A DNA stretch of 64,000 bases. Origin: Betaproteobacteria bacterium. Lineage in GTDB: Bacteria > Pseudomonadota > Gammaproteobacteria > Burkholderiales > JAEUOS01. Of this stretch, positions 56,389-64,000 are shown in pieces. Location: assembly GCA_028292405.1 (NCBI GenBank), contig JAQGMJ010000040.1, positions 124,001-188,000 of the forward strand. Direction: 5' to 3'. The notes beneath the pieces were generated by a model. The model ran no database searches, was not told the DNA's origin, and saw nothing but the letters and a program-made list of their open reading frames with translations. Position 1 is the first letter of the stretch. Each line of letters opens with the position of its first letter. The position numbers and the translations under genes were made by a program.

Positions 56389-58146
56389 ATGCACGCCCTG
56401 TCAAAGATTTCGCATATCGTCGCCAGCCTGCTGGCGGCGCTCCTGGGCGGCAGTGCTCTCGGGGCCGCACCGGCGCTGAGCGCGGATCGGGCGCCGATGG
56501 CTGCGCCGGCCGGTTTTGCCGTCGTCCCGCCACCGCCGGGAAGTTTCATTGTGCTGTCGTACCATGAGGTGCGCGACGAAGTGCGTGACTATCCGGACCC
56601 CTACGCGGTGGACAGCGGCGCGCTGGTGGCGCAGTTCGCCTGGCTGCGCGGCAACGGCTATACGCCGGTCAGCCTGCAGGCGATCATCGATGCGCGCAAC
56701 GGTGGCAAGGCGCTGCCCCCGAAAGCGGTGCTGTTGACTTTCGACGACGGCTATCTTTCGTTCTACACCCGCGTCTACCCGCTGCTGCGCGGCTTCGGCT
56801 ATCCGGCGCTGCTGGCGGTGGTCGGCAAATGGATCGATGAGCCGCCGCAGGCGGATCAGCTGTATGGCGAGAAGGCGACGGTGGGTTCCGCCGCTTTCCC
56901 CACTTGGGCGCAGCTGCGCGAGATGGCCGGTTCGGGCCTTGTCGAAATGGCTTCGCATAGCTACGATCTACATCGAGGCATCCTCGCCAACCCGCAGGGC
57001 AATGTCGAGCCCGCCGCCACCGCGCGCCTGTACGACGCCGCCAGCGCCACTTACGAAGACGATACGCAATGGCGAGCGCGGGTTCGAGCCGACATGGAAC
57101 GCAATTCGGCATTGATCGAGCGCCACACCGGACAGCGCCCGCGCGCCATGGTCTGGCCCTACGGCAGCTATAACGACGAGCTGGTACGCATTGCCGGCGA
57201 GCTCGGCATGCCGGTCGACATCACGCTCAATGACGGCCTCAATACGCCGCAGGTGCCGCTGTCGGCGATGCGCCGCCTGCTCGTGATCCACAATCCGCCG
57301 TTGGCCAATTTCACCGGCGAGGTGATCGGGCCCCTGGTGCGCCCCCCGGTGCGTGTGGTCGAGGTCGGCCTCGATCAGGTTTACGATGCCGACCCGGCGC
57401 GCCAGGAGCAGAAGCTTTCGGCATTGCTCGATCGCGTGCTGGCCCTGGGGGTGACGCATGTGTTCCTGCATCCCTTCAGCGATGGCGGCGAGGGCGCGGC
57501 GCTGCAAGCCTATTTCCCCACTCAATCGATGGCGATGCGCGCCGACCTGTTCAACCGGGTGGCCTGGCAGTTGTCGACTCGCGCCGATGTCAAGGTCTGC
57601 GCCGCGATTCCGCCGTCGGTGCTGCGCCTGCCTCCGGCGGTGGGCGGGGCGATCCTGGAAGACCTGGCTCGCGGCGCCAATTTCGAGGGCTTGTATTTCA
57701 TGGCAACGGGAGCAAGTGAGGCTGCTGACAGCACCGCGATGGTCACGGCGAGCGCCCGGTTGGCGCAGGCGGCGCGCAAGTGGCGTGCGCCGCTGTTGCT
57801 GGCGCGCGGCATTGTCGCGTCCGATGTTTCCGCGCAGGCGATCGCGTCGATTTCCGCCGGCGCCGATTGGGTGGTACTGCAATCGCGCGGTGTGGCTCCT
57901 ATCATCGCCCTTGCAGGCGGGGACGCCGCGGCGCAGGTGGGCCAGCCGCGCCTGGTGGTTTTGCTCGATGGCGCGGCCGGGCCGGCGCCGCAGCGCGCCG
58001 GGGCCGAACTGGCGGAGCGCATGCGCGGGCTGCAGCGCGCGGGTGCCCTCAATTTCGGCTTTCGCGAGGACGATTTCATGCGCGATCAGCCGCCACTGGC
58101 GCAGGTCGCACCTGCATTATCCGTACGTGACACCACTTTCAGGTAG
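56389..58146 (+). CDS. pgaB: PNAG N-deacetylase PgaB with shortened C-terminal domain
   Basis: A 585-residue periplasmic enzyme that deacetylates PNAG before export. The deacetylase domain is intact: catalytic and metal residues appear as TFDDGY (D119, D120) and HSYDLH (H190, H195). The C-terminal glycoside-hydrolase-like domain starts normally (VYDADPARQEQKLSALLDRV; MRADLFNRVAWQLSTRADVK). It then departs from the E. coli pattern, lacks the acidic HDD-type segment, and the protein is about 85 residues shorter than the 672-residue E. coli enzyme. The signal sequence ends near ALGAAPALSA; a lipobox is not evident. It is 2 bases from pgaA. Confidence 0.9.
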   Translation: MHALSKISHIVASLLAALLGGSALGAAPALSADRAPMAAPAGFAVVPPPPGSFIVLSYHEVRDEVRDYPDPYAVDSGALVAQFAWLRGNGYTPVSLQAIIDARNGGKALPPKAVLLTFDDGYLSFYTRVYPLLRGFGYPALLAVVGKWIDEPPQADQLYGEKATVGSAAFPTWAQLREMAGSGLVEMASHSYDLHRGILANPQGNVEPAATARLYDAASATYEDDTQWRARVRADMERNSALIERHTGQRPRAMVWPYGSYNDELVRIAGELGMPVDITLNDGLNTPQVPLSAMRRLLVIHNPPLANFTGEVIGPLVRPPVRVVEVGLDQVYDADPARQEQKLSALLDRVLALGVTHVFLHPFSDGGEGAALQAYFPTQSMAMRADLFNRVAWQLSTRADVKVCAAIPPSVLRLPPAVGGAILEDLARGANFEGLYFMATGASEAADSTAMVTASARLAQAARKWRAPLLLARGIVASDVSAQAIASISAGADWVVLQSRGVAPIIALAGGDAAAQVGQPRLVVLLDGAAGPAPQRAGAELAERMRGLQRAGALNFGFREDDFMRDQPPLAQVAPALSVRDTTFR

Positions 58147-58154
58147 GCGCATAA

Positions 58155-59447
58155 ATGTCACATTTCGGCATCACGGTCATGCAGGTTTTCATCGGATATT
58201 CCTTCTACTATCCGCTGTTCATGGCCTATCTCTGGATGGTGGGGGCGATCTTCTACTACTTCCGCTTCGAGCGGCCCGCGCTGCCGGTGCGCAAGGCGAT
58301 GAAGCGCGGCGAGCCCGAGCCGCCGCCGCAGTTGCCGGATTATCCGCTGGTGAGCATCGTCGTCCCTTGCTTTAATGAAGGGCGCGACCTGCAGGACACG
58401 GTTAAGTGGATGCTGGCCTGCGCTTACCCGAACTTCGACATCCTGCTGGTGAATGATGGAAGCACCGATAACACGCGCGACATCATGGATTCGCTGGTGG
58501 CTGAGCATCCGCGCATCCGCGCCATCCATCTGGAGAAAAACGAAGGCAAGGCGGTGGCGCTGGACACGGCGGCAGCGATGACATCGGCGCAGTATCTGGC
58601 CTGCATCGACGCAGATGCGTTGCTCGACCCCTACGCCCTGCACTGGATGATGGCGCACTTGCTCTACGGCGCGCGGGTAGGGGCGGTGACCGGCAACCCG
58701 CGGGTGCGTAACCGTTCCACCTTGCTGGGCCGCCTGCAGCTGGGGGAGTACAGCTCCATCGTCGGGCTGATCAAGCGCGCGCAGCGCACCTATGGGCGCA
58801 TTTTCACCGTCTCCGGCGTGGTCACCTGCTTTCGCAAGGCGGCGCTGCGCGATGTCGGCTACTGGAGCCGCGAGATGTTGACCGAGGATATCGACATCAG
58901 CTGGAAGCTGCAGCTCCGCCACTGGGACGTGCGCTTCGAGCCGAAGGCGCTGTGCTGGATCTTGTCGCCGGAGACTCTGGAAGGATTGTGGAAGCAGCGC
59001 CTGCGCTGGTCCACCGGCGGCATCCAGGTGCTGATCAAGAACTGGCGCATCACCGGGCACTGGAAGTCGCGCCGCATGTGGCCGGTGCTGGTGGAGTACG
59101 TCCTGAGCGTGACCTGGGCCTACACCATGCTGGTGATGCTGATTCTCTGGCTGCTGGGTCTCCTGTTTGCCATGCCGCCCGGCCTGCGGGTGGATTCCTT
59201 CCTGTCGGGCTGGAATGGCGTAGTCGTCGGCACCACCTGTCTGCTGCAGATCGGCATCTCCCTGGCTCTCGACTTGCGCTACGACAGCGGTTACATGCGC
59301 AAATTTTTCTGGATGATCTGGTACCCGCTGGCGTACTGGATGATCAACATGGCCACCACGATAGTGGCGGTACCCCGCGCGATTTCGCGCAATTCAAAGA
59401 CGAGGGCAAGATGGATAAGTCCGGACCGTGGCATCACCCCACCCTGA
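58155..59447 (+). CDS. pgaC: PNAG synthase PgaC
   Basis: A 430-residue processive family-2 glycosyltransferase polymerising GlcNAc from UDP-GlcNAc at the inner membrane. Motifs seen are VPCFNEGRDL, VNDGSTDN, the D152/D154 pair (CIDADALLD), TED at 243-245 and QRLRW at 281-285. One N-terminal and about three C-terminal membrane helices are present. In known systems activity needs c-di-GMP bound at the PgaC-PgaD interface. Confidence 0.95.
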   Translation: MSHFGITVMQVFIGYSFYYPLFMAYLWMVGAIFYYFRFERPALPVRKAMKRGEPEPPPQLPDYPLVSIVVPCFNEGRDLQDTVKWMLACAYPNFDILLVNDGSTDNTRDIMDSLVAEHPRIRAIHLEKNEGKAVALDTAAAMTSAQYLACIDADALLDPYALHWMMAHLLYGARVGAVTGNPRVRNRSTLLGRLQLGEYSSIVGLIKRAQRTYGRIFTVSGVVTCFRKAALRDVGYWSREMLTEDIDISWKLQLRHWDVRFEPKALCWILSPETLEGLWKQRLRWSTGGIQVLIKNWRITGHWKSRRMWPVLVEYVLSVTWAYTMLVMLILWLLGLLFAMPPGLRVDSFLSGWNGVVVGTTCLLQIGISLALDLRYDSGYMRKFFWMIWYPLAYWMINMATTIVAVPRAISRNSKTRARWISPDRGITPP

Positions 59448-59890
59448 GTTCGCCGATCATCGAGCGGCCCGACCTGCAGTCGCCACGGCAGCGTACGCTG
59501 TACGGCGTCATCACGCTGGCCTTCTGGGCCGTTTGGATCTATCTCTGGGTACCGCTGCTGGCGCTGCTCGCCTGGCTGCTCGGCTTTGAGGAGGCGTATC
59601 GTTTCATGGTGGTCTACCAGGGCTACCGCGAGGTCCAGCACGTGCTGGAGAATTACGCTTTGATCGTGGTGATCATGGGCGGCACCCTGCTGGCCTGGGC
59701 CAGCTACAACATCACGCGCTTTCGCGGCGCCGACAAGCGCAGCGCGCGGCCCGCCGTGAGCCACGCCGACATCAGCCGGGACCTCGATCACGACGAGGAA
59801 TCGGTGCTGCGCTGGCAGAAGGAGCGCATGTTGCTGGTGCGCTATGACGATGCCGGGCGCATGGCTGAGGTGCGCGGACCAGGCGTGTGA
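59411..59890 (+). CDS. pgaD: PgaD, PNAG synthase auxiliary subunit
   Basis: A 159-residue protein with two membrane helices (about 34-57 and 87-107) and a cytoplasmic tail, matching PgaD. Its start lies 37 bases inside pgaC, with GAGG upstream of ATG 59411. It forms the c-di-GMP-responsive synthase with PgaC. Confidence 0.88.
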   Translation: MDKSGPWHHPTLSSPIIERPDLQSPRQRTLYGVITLAFWAVWIYLWVPLLALLAWLLGFEEAYRFMVVYQGYREVQHVLENYALIVVIMGGTLLAWASYNITRFRGADKRSARPAVSHADISRDLDHDEESVLRWQKERMLLVRYDDAGRMAEVRGPGV

Positions 59891-61050
59891 ACGAACTTCG
59901 GGGTGGACGCCGCGCCTGGCTGCGCGCGGCAGCGGCCGGGGGCGCATGGTGCGCGTTACCGTCTTGCGCGCCGGTGCTGGCGGCCGACGACGAGGGGGAA
60001 GACCACCGCGCCTGGCAACATGGCATCGATCTGCTGCGCGTAGGGGATCGCCTATTGCTGGTCTGGGGCAGCGCGGGCAATCCGCCGCGACCCAATCTGG
60101 GTGGCGACTGGCCGCACGATGTCTACTGCGACTGGCTGGAGATGCCGGCTGCTGCCGGTGACGTGACGATCCATCCGCGGTTGCTGGTATCGCGGCCCGA
60201 GGCGCAGGAACCGCCGAGCGCGGCGATCAACAGCAAGGGCGTGATCCTGGTCACCGCGGAAGACGGCGAGGACGAGATCAACCAGCGGGCCGGCTTGTGG
60301 AATGCGCGGCTTGAACCCTTGCGCCCGTATCCTTTCATGATCCGCCGCGGCGGCCACTCCGGCCACGCGGCGGCGCTTGAGGAGCGGTTCCTGGTGGTTT
60401 ATGGCGAGGGCTGGCAGGAGGGCGGCGGTTTCATGAATCGCGGCACAGGGCGCGACGTTCATGCACGCATCGTTGATGGCGCGGGGCGGCCGGGGCCGGA
60501 AATCCACCTGGCGCGCGGCCATCGCGACGGCTGGCCGCTGGTGGCGGCTTCGGACCGCAACTGGCTGGCGGTGTGGCAGCGTTACGAGGGGCCGAGCCTG
60601 TATTGCGCTGTGATCGATGCCGGCGGCCGGGCGTCGGCGCCGCGGCTGGTGGCTGATGGCCTGCCGATCCGCTATGCCTATGACGTGGCTTATTGCGCGG
60701 CGCTTGGGCGCTACGTGGTGGCGGGCAATCGCGGCGGACAGGGCTTTGTTGCCCTGCTTGACCGCGCTGGCGCGGTTCTCAGCCTGCAGGGGGGCTTGCC
60801 GCCGCTGGCCAGCGAGAGCCGGGTGTTGATTTGCGCCGGCGGCGATGGAACCCTGGCGGTCTACCCGGTGGCGCCGCAGGGCATCGCGGTATTGCGCCTG
60901 GGGGCGGCGAGCGTGGAGTTGCTGCGGGTGGTGGCGCACCCTCAGCGTTGGGACTACATGGGAACCACGGGGTGGTTTGCGGGGGAGACGCGCGTGCTCT
61001 TCGCCACCCTGACCACGCAGGGGGTGCGCGCCTTCGCGTTTGACCTTTAG
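59887..61050 (+). CDS. Exported protein of unknown function, fifth gene of the pga operon
   Basis: A 387-residue protein. GTG 59887 overlaps the pgaD stop (GTGA), so it is translated as part of the operon. The N-terminus has a twin-arginine-like signal (RRAWLRAAAAGGAWCALPSC), possibly with a lipobox-like Cys. The rest is beta-rich with spaced blade-like segments (RLLLVWGSAGN, RFLVVYGEGW, NWLAVWQRYEG, RYVVAGNRGGQG, RVLFATLTTQGV), suggesting a beta-propeller. I recognise no named family. Position implies a role in PNAG export, modification or sensing. Confidence 0.78.
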   Translation: MNELRGGRRAWLRAAAAGGAWCALPSCAPVLAADDEGEDHRAWQHGIDLLRVGDRLLLVWGSAGNPPRPNLGGDWPHDVYCDWLEMPAAAGDVTIHPRLLVSRPEAQEPPSAAINSKGVILVTAEDGEDEINQRAGLWNARLEPLRPYPFMIRRGGHSGHAAALEERFLVVYGEGWQEGGGFMNRGTGRDVHARIVDGAGRPGPEIHLARGHRDGWPLVAASDRNWLAVWQRYEGPSLYCAVIDAGGRASAPRLVADGLPIRYAYDVAYCAALGRYVVAGNRGGQGFVALLDRAGAVLSLQGGLPPLASESRVLICAGGDGTLAVYPVAPQGIAVLRLGAASVELLRVVAHPQRWDYMGTTGWFAGETRVLFATLTTQGVRAFAFDL

Positions 61051-61066
61051 CGGCGGTGCGTTTTTG

Positions 61067-61594
61067 TCAGTGCCTGATGCTGTTGCCGGTGCTGGTGCCG
61101 CTGCCGGCGCTGGCGTCGATCGGTTCCGGGTCCCGCGTTTCGATCTCTTTGGGCGTGAGGATCCACACTTCGATCAGCAGGCCGGTGGTCTGCTCGCGCA
61201 GGTATTTGATGCGCGTGTAGCCCTTGAGCGCGCCGGAAACCTTGAGCATGTTGTCGGCGCCGAAAATCCGCGCGCCCGGCGCCAGTTGCTCGATCTTGCC
61301 GTTGACCTTGACGAAGTTCGTGCCATCGAATTCGGCGCGGGCGCGCCTGGCTGCGGCCGGGATGGGCACCAGGCGGTCGGGAATGGTGGCCAGTTCGGCA
61401 TCGGTATAGTCGGGTTTGCTCCACCACCACTGGTGTTTTTTGTCGGGGTCCGCCGGCGCGGTCGTCACGTTGGTGGTGCCGTTGCCCATGGCCCGCACCT
61501 GCGCCAGCACTGGGGCGGCATATAGCGAGACGCCCAGCCCGCAGACTGTCGCGCAGATCGTACGGAGTAACGAACAGGCTATTTTTGTCAGCAT
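61067..61594 (-). CDS. Exported protein of unknown function
   Basis: A 175-residue protein with a signal peptide (about 1-32, ends APVLAQ). The mature part contains KKHQWWWSKPDYTDAEL, then an OB- or sheet-like region (FVKVNGKIEQLAPGARIFG; YTRIKYLREQTTGLLIEVWIL). No family is recognised. ATG 61594 is chosen so the signal peptide is N-terminal. It converges on the pga operon with only 16 bases between stops. Confidence 0.72.
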   Translation of the reverse strand: MLTKIACSLLRTICATVCGLGVSLYAAPVLAQVRAMGNGTTNVTTAPADPDKKHQWWWSKPDYTDAELATIPDRLVPIPAAARRARAEFDGTNFVKVNGKIEQLAPGARIFGADNMLKVSGALKGYTRIKYLREQTTGLLIEVWILTPKEIETRDPEPIDASAGSGTSTGNSIRH

Positions 61595-61753
61595 GGCGGC
61601 ACCGAGGATGGTTGTTTTGGGCGGCGGGTGGCCGGGACCAAGAGCCCGGTCAGGCCTCCCGGGCGATGCTCGCAATGCACTTGCAAGACTTTCGCTAAGG
61701 GCTTGACCCGGAAAGGATTCTAGCAAATCCGGGGGCGCCGTGCCTAGTCCATG

Positions 61754-61785
61754 AAAAACCCCCTTGCGGCGCGGGTCCGCAAGGG
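61754..61785 (-). terminator. Terminator of the MCP gene
   Basis: Minus-strand stem CCCTTGCGGA.../CCGCAAGGG followed by TTTTT, about 80 bases past the MCP stop. Confidence 0.8.
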
Positions 61786-61828
61786 AGTTCTCGGGTTTTC
61801 AAAAGCTTCGTGCGGCGCGGGTCCGCAA
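61765..61828. repeat. Duplicated 18-bp hairpin element
   Basis: TGCGGCGCGGGTCCGCAA occurs at 61765-61782 and again at 61811-61828. Each copy is self-complementary at its ends. The first copy forms the core of the MCP terminator. Confidence 0.75.
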
Positions 61829-61864
61829 AGGGCCCTTCGGGAGTTCAAGTACCGTTGCGCCGGC

Positions 61865-63505
61865 TCAGGCTTCGACGCGAAAGCGCGAGATGTTCTGGTT
61901 CAGCTCGCTTGCCAGGGTGTTCAGGCGTCCGGCGGTGCTGGCGACCGCGCCCATGGCCTGGTTGTTCTGCTCGATCATCTGCACGATGTTTTCGACCCGG
62001 CCGGCGATGTCCTGGCTGGCGTTGGATTGTTCGCCCAGGGCGATGGCGACTTCGCCGGTGACGGTGACGACCTGTTCGGTGCCATGGTTGATGGTGTCGA
62101 TCATGGCGCCGGCGGCACGCGCCATTTCGATGCCCGCTTCGACCCGCTTGACCGAGACGTCCATGCGCGAGGTCATGGTGCCGACGCCTTCCTGCACCGA
62201 GGCGATGGTGGTGGCGATTTCCTGCGCCGAGCGGCTGGCCTGTTCGGCCAGCTTGCGCACTTCGTCGGCGACCACGGCAAAGCCGCGGCCGTGTTCGCCG
62301 GCGCGCGCCGCTTCGATGGCGGCATTCAGCGCCAGCAGGTTGGTCTGGTCGGCGACGCCCTTGATGGCGGTGGTAATGGAGGAGATCTGCTCTGAGTCGC
62401 GGCCGAGCTGCTGCGCGGTGGCGGCGGCGTCGCGGATGGCTTCGGCGATCAGGTTGATTTCGCCGACCATGGTCTTCATGGTGGTGGCGCCGGTCTTCGC
62501 CTCGCCGCCGGATTCCTGCGACAGGCGGCGCGCGTCGCCGGAGAGGGCGGCAACGTGGCTGACGCTGGTGGACATTTCTTCAAGCGCCGCGGCCATCGAG
62601 GCGGTGGCTTCGGACTGCTGCTCGGAGCCGGCCTTGACGCCATCGGAGGCGGTGGAGAGTCGCTCGGAGGCGCCGGTGAGTTCATCGGCTTGTGAACGGA
62701 TGTTGCGCAGCAGGCCGGCCAGCTCGTCGATCATGCGCATGGTGGCCAGCTGCAGGCGGGCGATCTCGTGCTTGTCGCCCGGGTTGACGTCGATGCGCAC
62801 CGAGAGGTCGCGCGCGGCAACCCGCTCCAGCGCCTGCACGGTGGCTTCCAGGGGAATGCGGATGCTGCGGGTGATCAGCCAGGCCAGCAGGGCGGAGAGC
62901 AGCAGCGAGGCGCCGGCCAGCAGCACCACCAGTTGCTCGCTGGACTCGGCGGTGGCGGAAATCTGCGCGGCGATGGTGTCGATGTTCTTGCGTTGCAGGT
63001 CAAGGAACTCTTGCAGGGTTGCCAGGTAGACCTTGGCGTGCGGCTTGAGCACTTCTTCGAGCAGGCGGGTGGACTCGGCGGCGTCGCCCTTTTTCTTCGC
63101 TTCCGAAATGGCGTCGCGGGTGACGCGGAATTTCTCGCGGAAGCCGTCCAGCTTGGCCAGCATTTCCTTTTCATCGGGCGCGGTGATCAGCGGCACGATC
63201 TGTTTTTGCAGGACGCTGTTGTCCTTGGTGGTCTGGGCGTTTTCGGCGGCGAAAAAGTCGGCCAGCGAAGGGTCGCTGCTCTTGGCCACGGCGGTGGCGC
63301 GGCGCAGGCTGACGTTGGTGTTGCGGCTCCAGTCGCTGATCAGGCGTTCCTTCATCAGCGGGATTTGCAGCACCGAGCGGCTGTCGGCGGCGACGCTGCG
63401 CAATTTCCACAGGGCGGTGCCGGTGGAAATAACCAGCAGGACGAGCAGGGAGCCGAAACCGATGGCCAGCCGCGAACCAATGCGTAAACGCGAAAATGAA
63501 AGCAT
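61865..63505 (-). CDS. Methyl-accepting chemotaxis protein
   Basis: A 546-residue chemoreceptor. Membrane helix 1 is at about 11-33, a four-helix-bundle-type periplasmic sensor domain at 34-187, helix 2 near 190-212, then HAMP and a long coiled-coil signalling domain with the hairpin tip [20 protein letters not shown]. It is of the Tsr/Tar-like class; the ligand is unknown. ATG 63505 follows GGAGAAGAC. No CheBR or CheW genes are adjacent. Confidence 0.94.
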   Translation of the reverse strand: MLSFSRLRIGSRLAIGFGSLLVLLVISTGTALWKLRSVAADSRSVLQIPLMKERLISDWSRNTNVSLRRATAVAKSSDPSLADFFAAENAQTTKDNSVLQKQIVPLITAPDEKEMLAKLDGFREKFRVTRDAISEAKKKGDAAESTRLLEEVLKPHAKVYLATLQEFLDLQRKNIDTIAAQISATAESSEQLVVLLAGASLLLSALLAWLITRSIRIPLEATVQALERVAARDLSVRIDVNPGDKHEIARLQLATMRMIDELAGLLRNIRSQADELTGASERLSTASDGVKAGSEQQSEATASMAAALEEMSTSVSHVAALSGDARRLSQESGGEAKTGATTMKTMVGEINLIAEAIRDAAATAQQLGRDSEQISSITTAIKGVADQTNLLALNAAIEAARAGEHGRGFAVVADEVRKLAEQASRSAQEIATTIASVQEGVGTMTSRMDVSVKRVEAGIEMARAAGAMIDTINHGTEQVVTVTGEVAIALGEQSNASQDIAGRVENIVQMIEQNNQAMGAVASTAGRLNTLASELNQNISRFRVEA

Positions 63506-63629
63506 GTCTTCTCCTCTTTGAAGTGCCGTAAGGATAGGCAAAGGAGATAGGGCAGCATGCCCTGAAATGGGCCGGAAATCCGGTGCAATTCGGCTGATGG
63601 GGTGGCGGCAGGGCGGTCGGCCTGGGCGC

Positions 63630-64000
63630 TCAGTCGCCGGGGCCGCCGCCGTGCGCGCGGGTGCGGTAGGTTTCCGAGGGCAGTTCGCCGAAGGCCTGCT
63701 GGTAGGCCGAGGAAAACGAACCGATGTGGGTGAAGCCCCAGCGCTGCGCGATGCTGGCGATGGAGTCGCGCGAGCGGGCGTCGAGCAACTGGGCGCGCAC
63801 CGCGTTCAGGCGCAACTGGCGCAGATAGTTCATCGGCGTGCTTTCCTTGAAGCGGCGAAAGCCCGATTGCAGCGAGCGCGCACTGGCACCCGAGGCGCGC
63901 ACCACGTCGGCTAAGGCAATCGGCCGGGCGATGTTGGCGTGCATGAAGTCGATCGCGCGGCGGACGTGGCGCGGCGAGGGCTGGGTGTCGCCTGCCTTCA
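63630..64000 (-). CDS. AraC-family transcriptional regulator (5' end outside window)
   Basis: The last ~120 residues of an AraC/XylS regulator, with both helix-turn-helix motifs of the DNA-binding domain: [22 protein letters not shown] and [21 protein letters not shown], ending [12 protein letters not shown]. The effector domain and start lie beyond base 64000. It is read in the same direction as the downstream MCP gene. Confidence 0.9.
   Translation of the reverse strand, partial: KAGDTQPSPRHVRRAIDFMHANIARPIALADVVRASGASARSLQSGFRRFKESTPMNYLRQLRLNAVRAQLLDARSRDSIASIAQRWGFTHIGSFSSAYQQAFGELPSETYRTRAHGGGPGD

Overview
The window is GC-rich chromosomal DNA from a betaproteobacterium, most likely order Burkholderiales and plausibly the Oxalobacteraceae. 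The evidence is two Bug/TctC-type binding proteins, the order ruvC-ruvA-ruvB next to purH-fis-dusB-ubiH-pepP, an lptD-surA-pdxA cluster with amgK/murU, and a full ybgC-tol-pal-cpoB-queC operon. The species cannot be named from the sequence alone.

Layout. 0-4 kb: the 3' part of a ChpA/PilL-type CheA hybrid kinase. 4-12 kb: metabolic and transport genes (PEP mutase-family lyase, NMT1-GGDEF diguanylate cyclase, YbaL-type antiporter, a Bug protein, and a nucleoside-binding protein plus nucleoside deaminase behind a sigma-54-like promoter). 12-18.1 kb: accessory DNA. It holds a hydrolase pseudogene with one in-frame TAG, a DEDDy exonuclease paired with a HEPN/AbiU2-like protein, a five-gene array of small ORFs separated by a fixed ~50-bp repeat, and an orphan terminase-small-subunit-like gene. 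It ends at the 3' side of a tRNA-Lys. 18-29.7 kb: a YeeE/YedE transporter, queC, and the Tol-Pal operon, which carries two FkbM methyltransferase genes between tolQ and tolR, followed by ybgC, an RnfD-like gene and a DUF2330 gene. 29.9-41.4 kb: ruvB, an unknown gene, ruvA, ruvC, purH, fis, dusB, ubiH, pepP, murU, azlD, azlC and amgK, all on the minus strand. 41.5-46.7 kb: lptD-surA-pdxA. 46.6-51.9 kb: lnt, corC, ybeY, phoH and miaB on the minus strand. 52-64 kb: a Bug protein, the pgaABCD biofilm-polysaccharide operon with an extra exported-protein gene, an MCP and the end of an AraC-family regulator.

Functionally the core is cell-envelope work (Tol-Pal, Lpt, SurA, Lnt, peptidoglycan recycling), DNA/RNA maintenance (Ruv, DusB, MiaB, YbeY, QueC) and surface behaviour (CheA-like kinase, GGDEF protein, PGA exopolysaccharide, MCP). 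The best candidates for undescribed biology are the ~50-bp-repeat cassette-like array, the adjacent HEPN-exonuclease pair, the FkbM pair inside the tol operon, the fifth gene of the pga operon with its modified PgaB, and a two-locus repeat family linking the terminase-like gene to the miaB upstream region.
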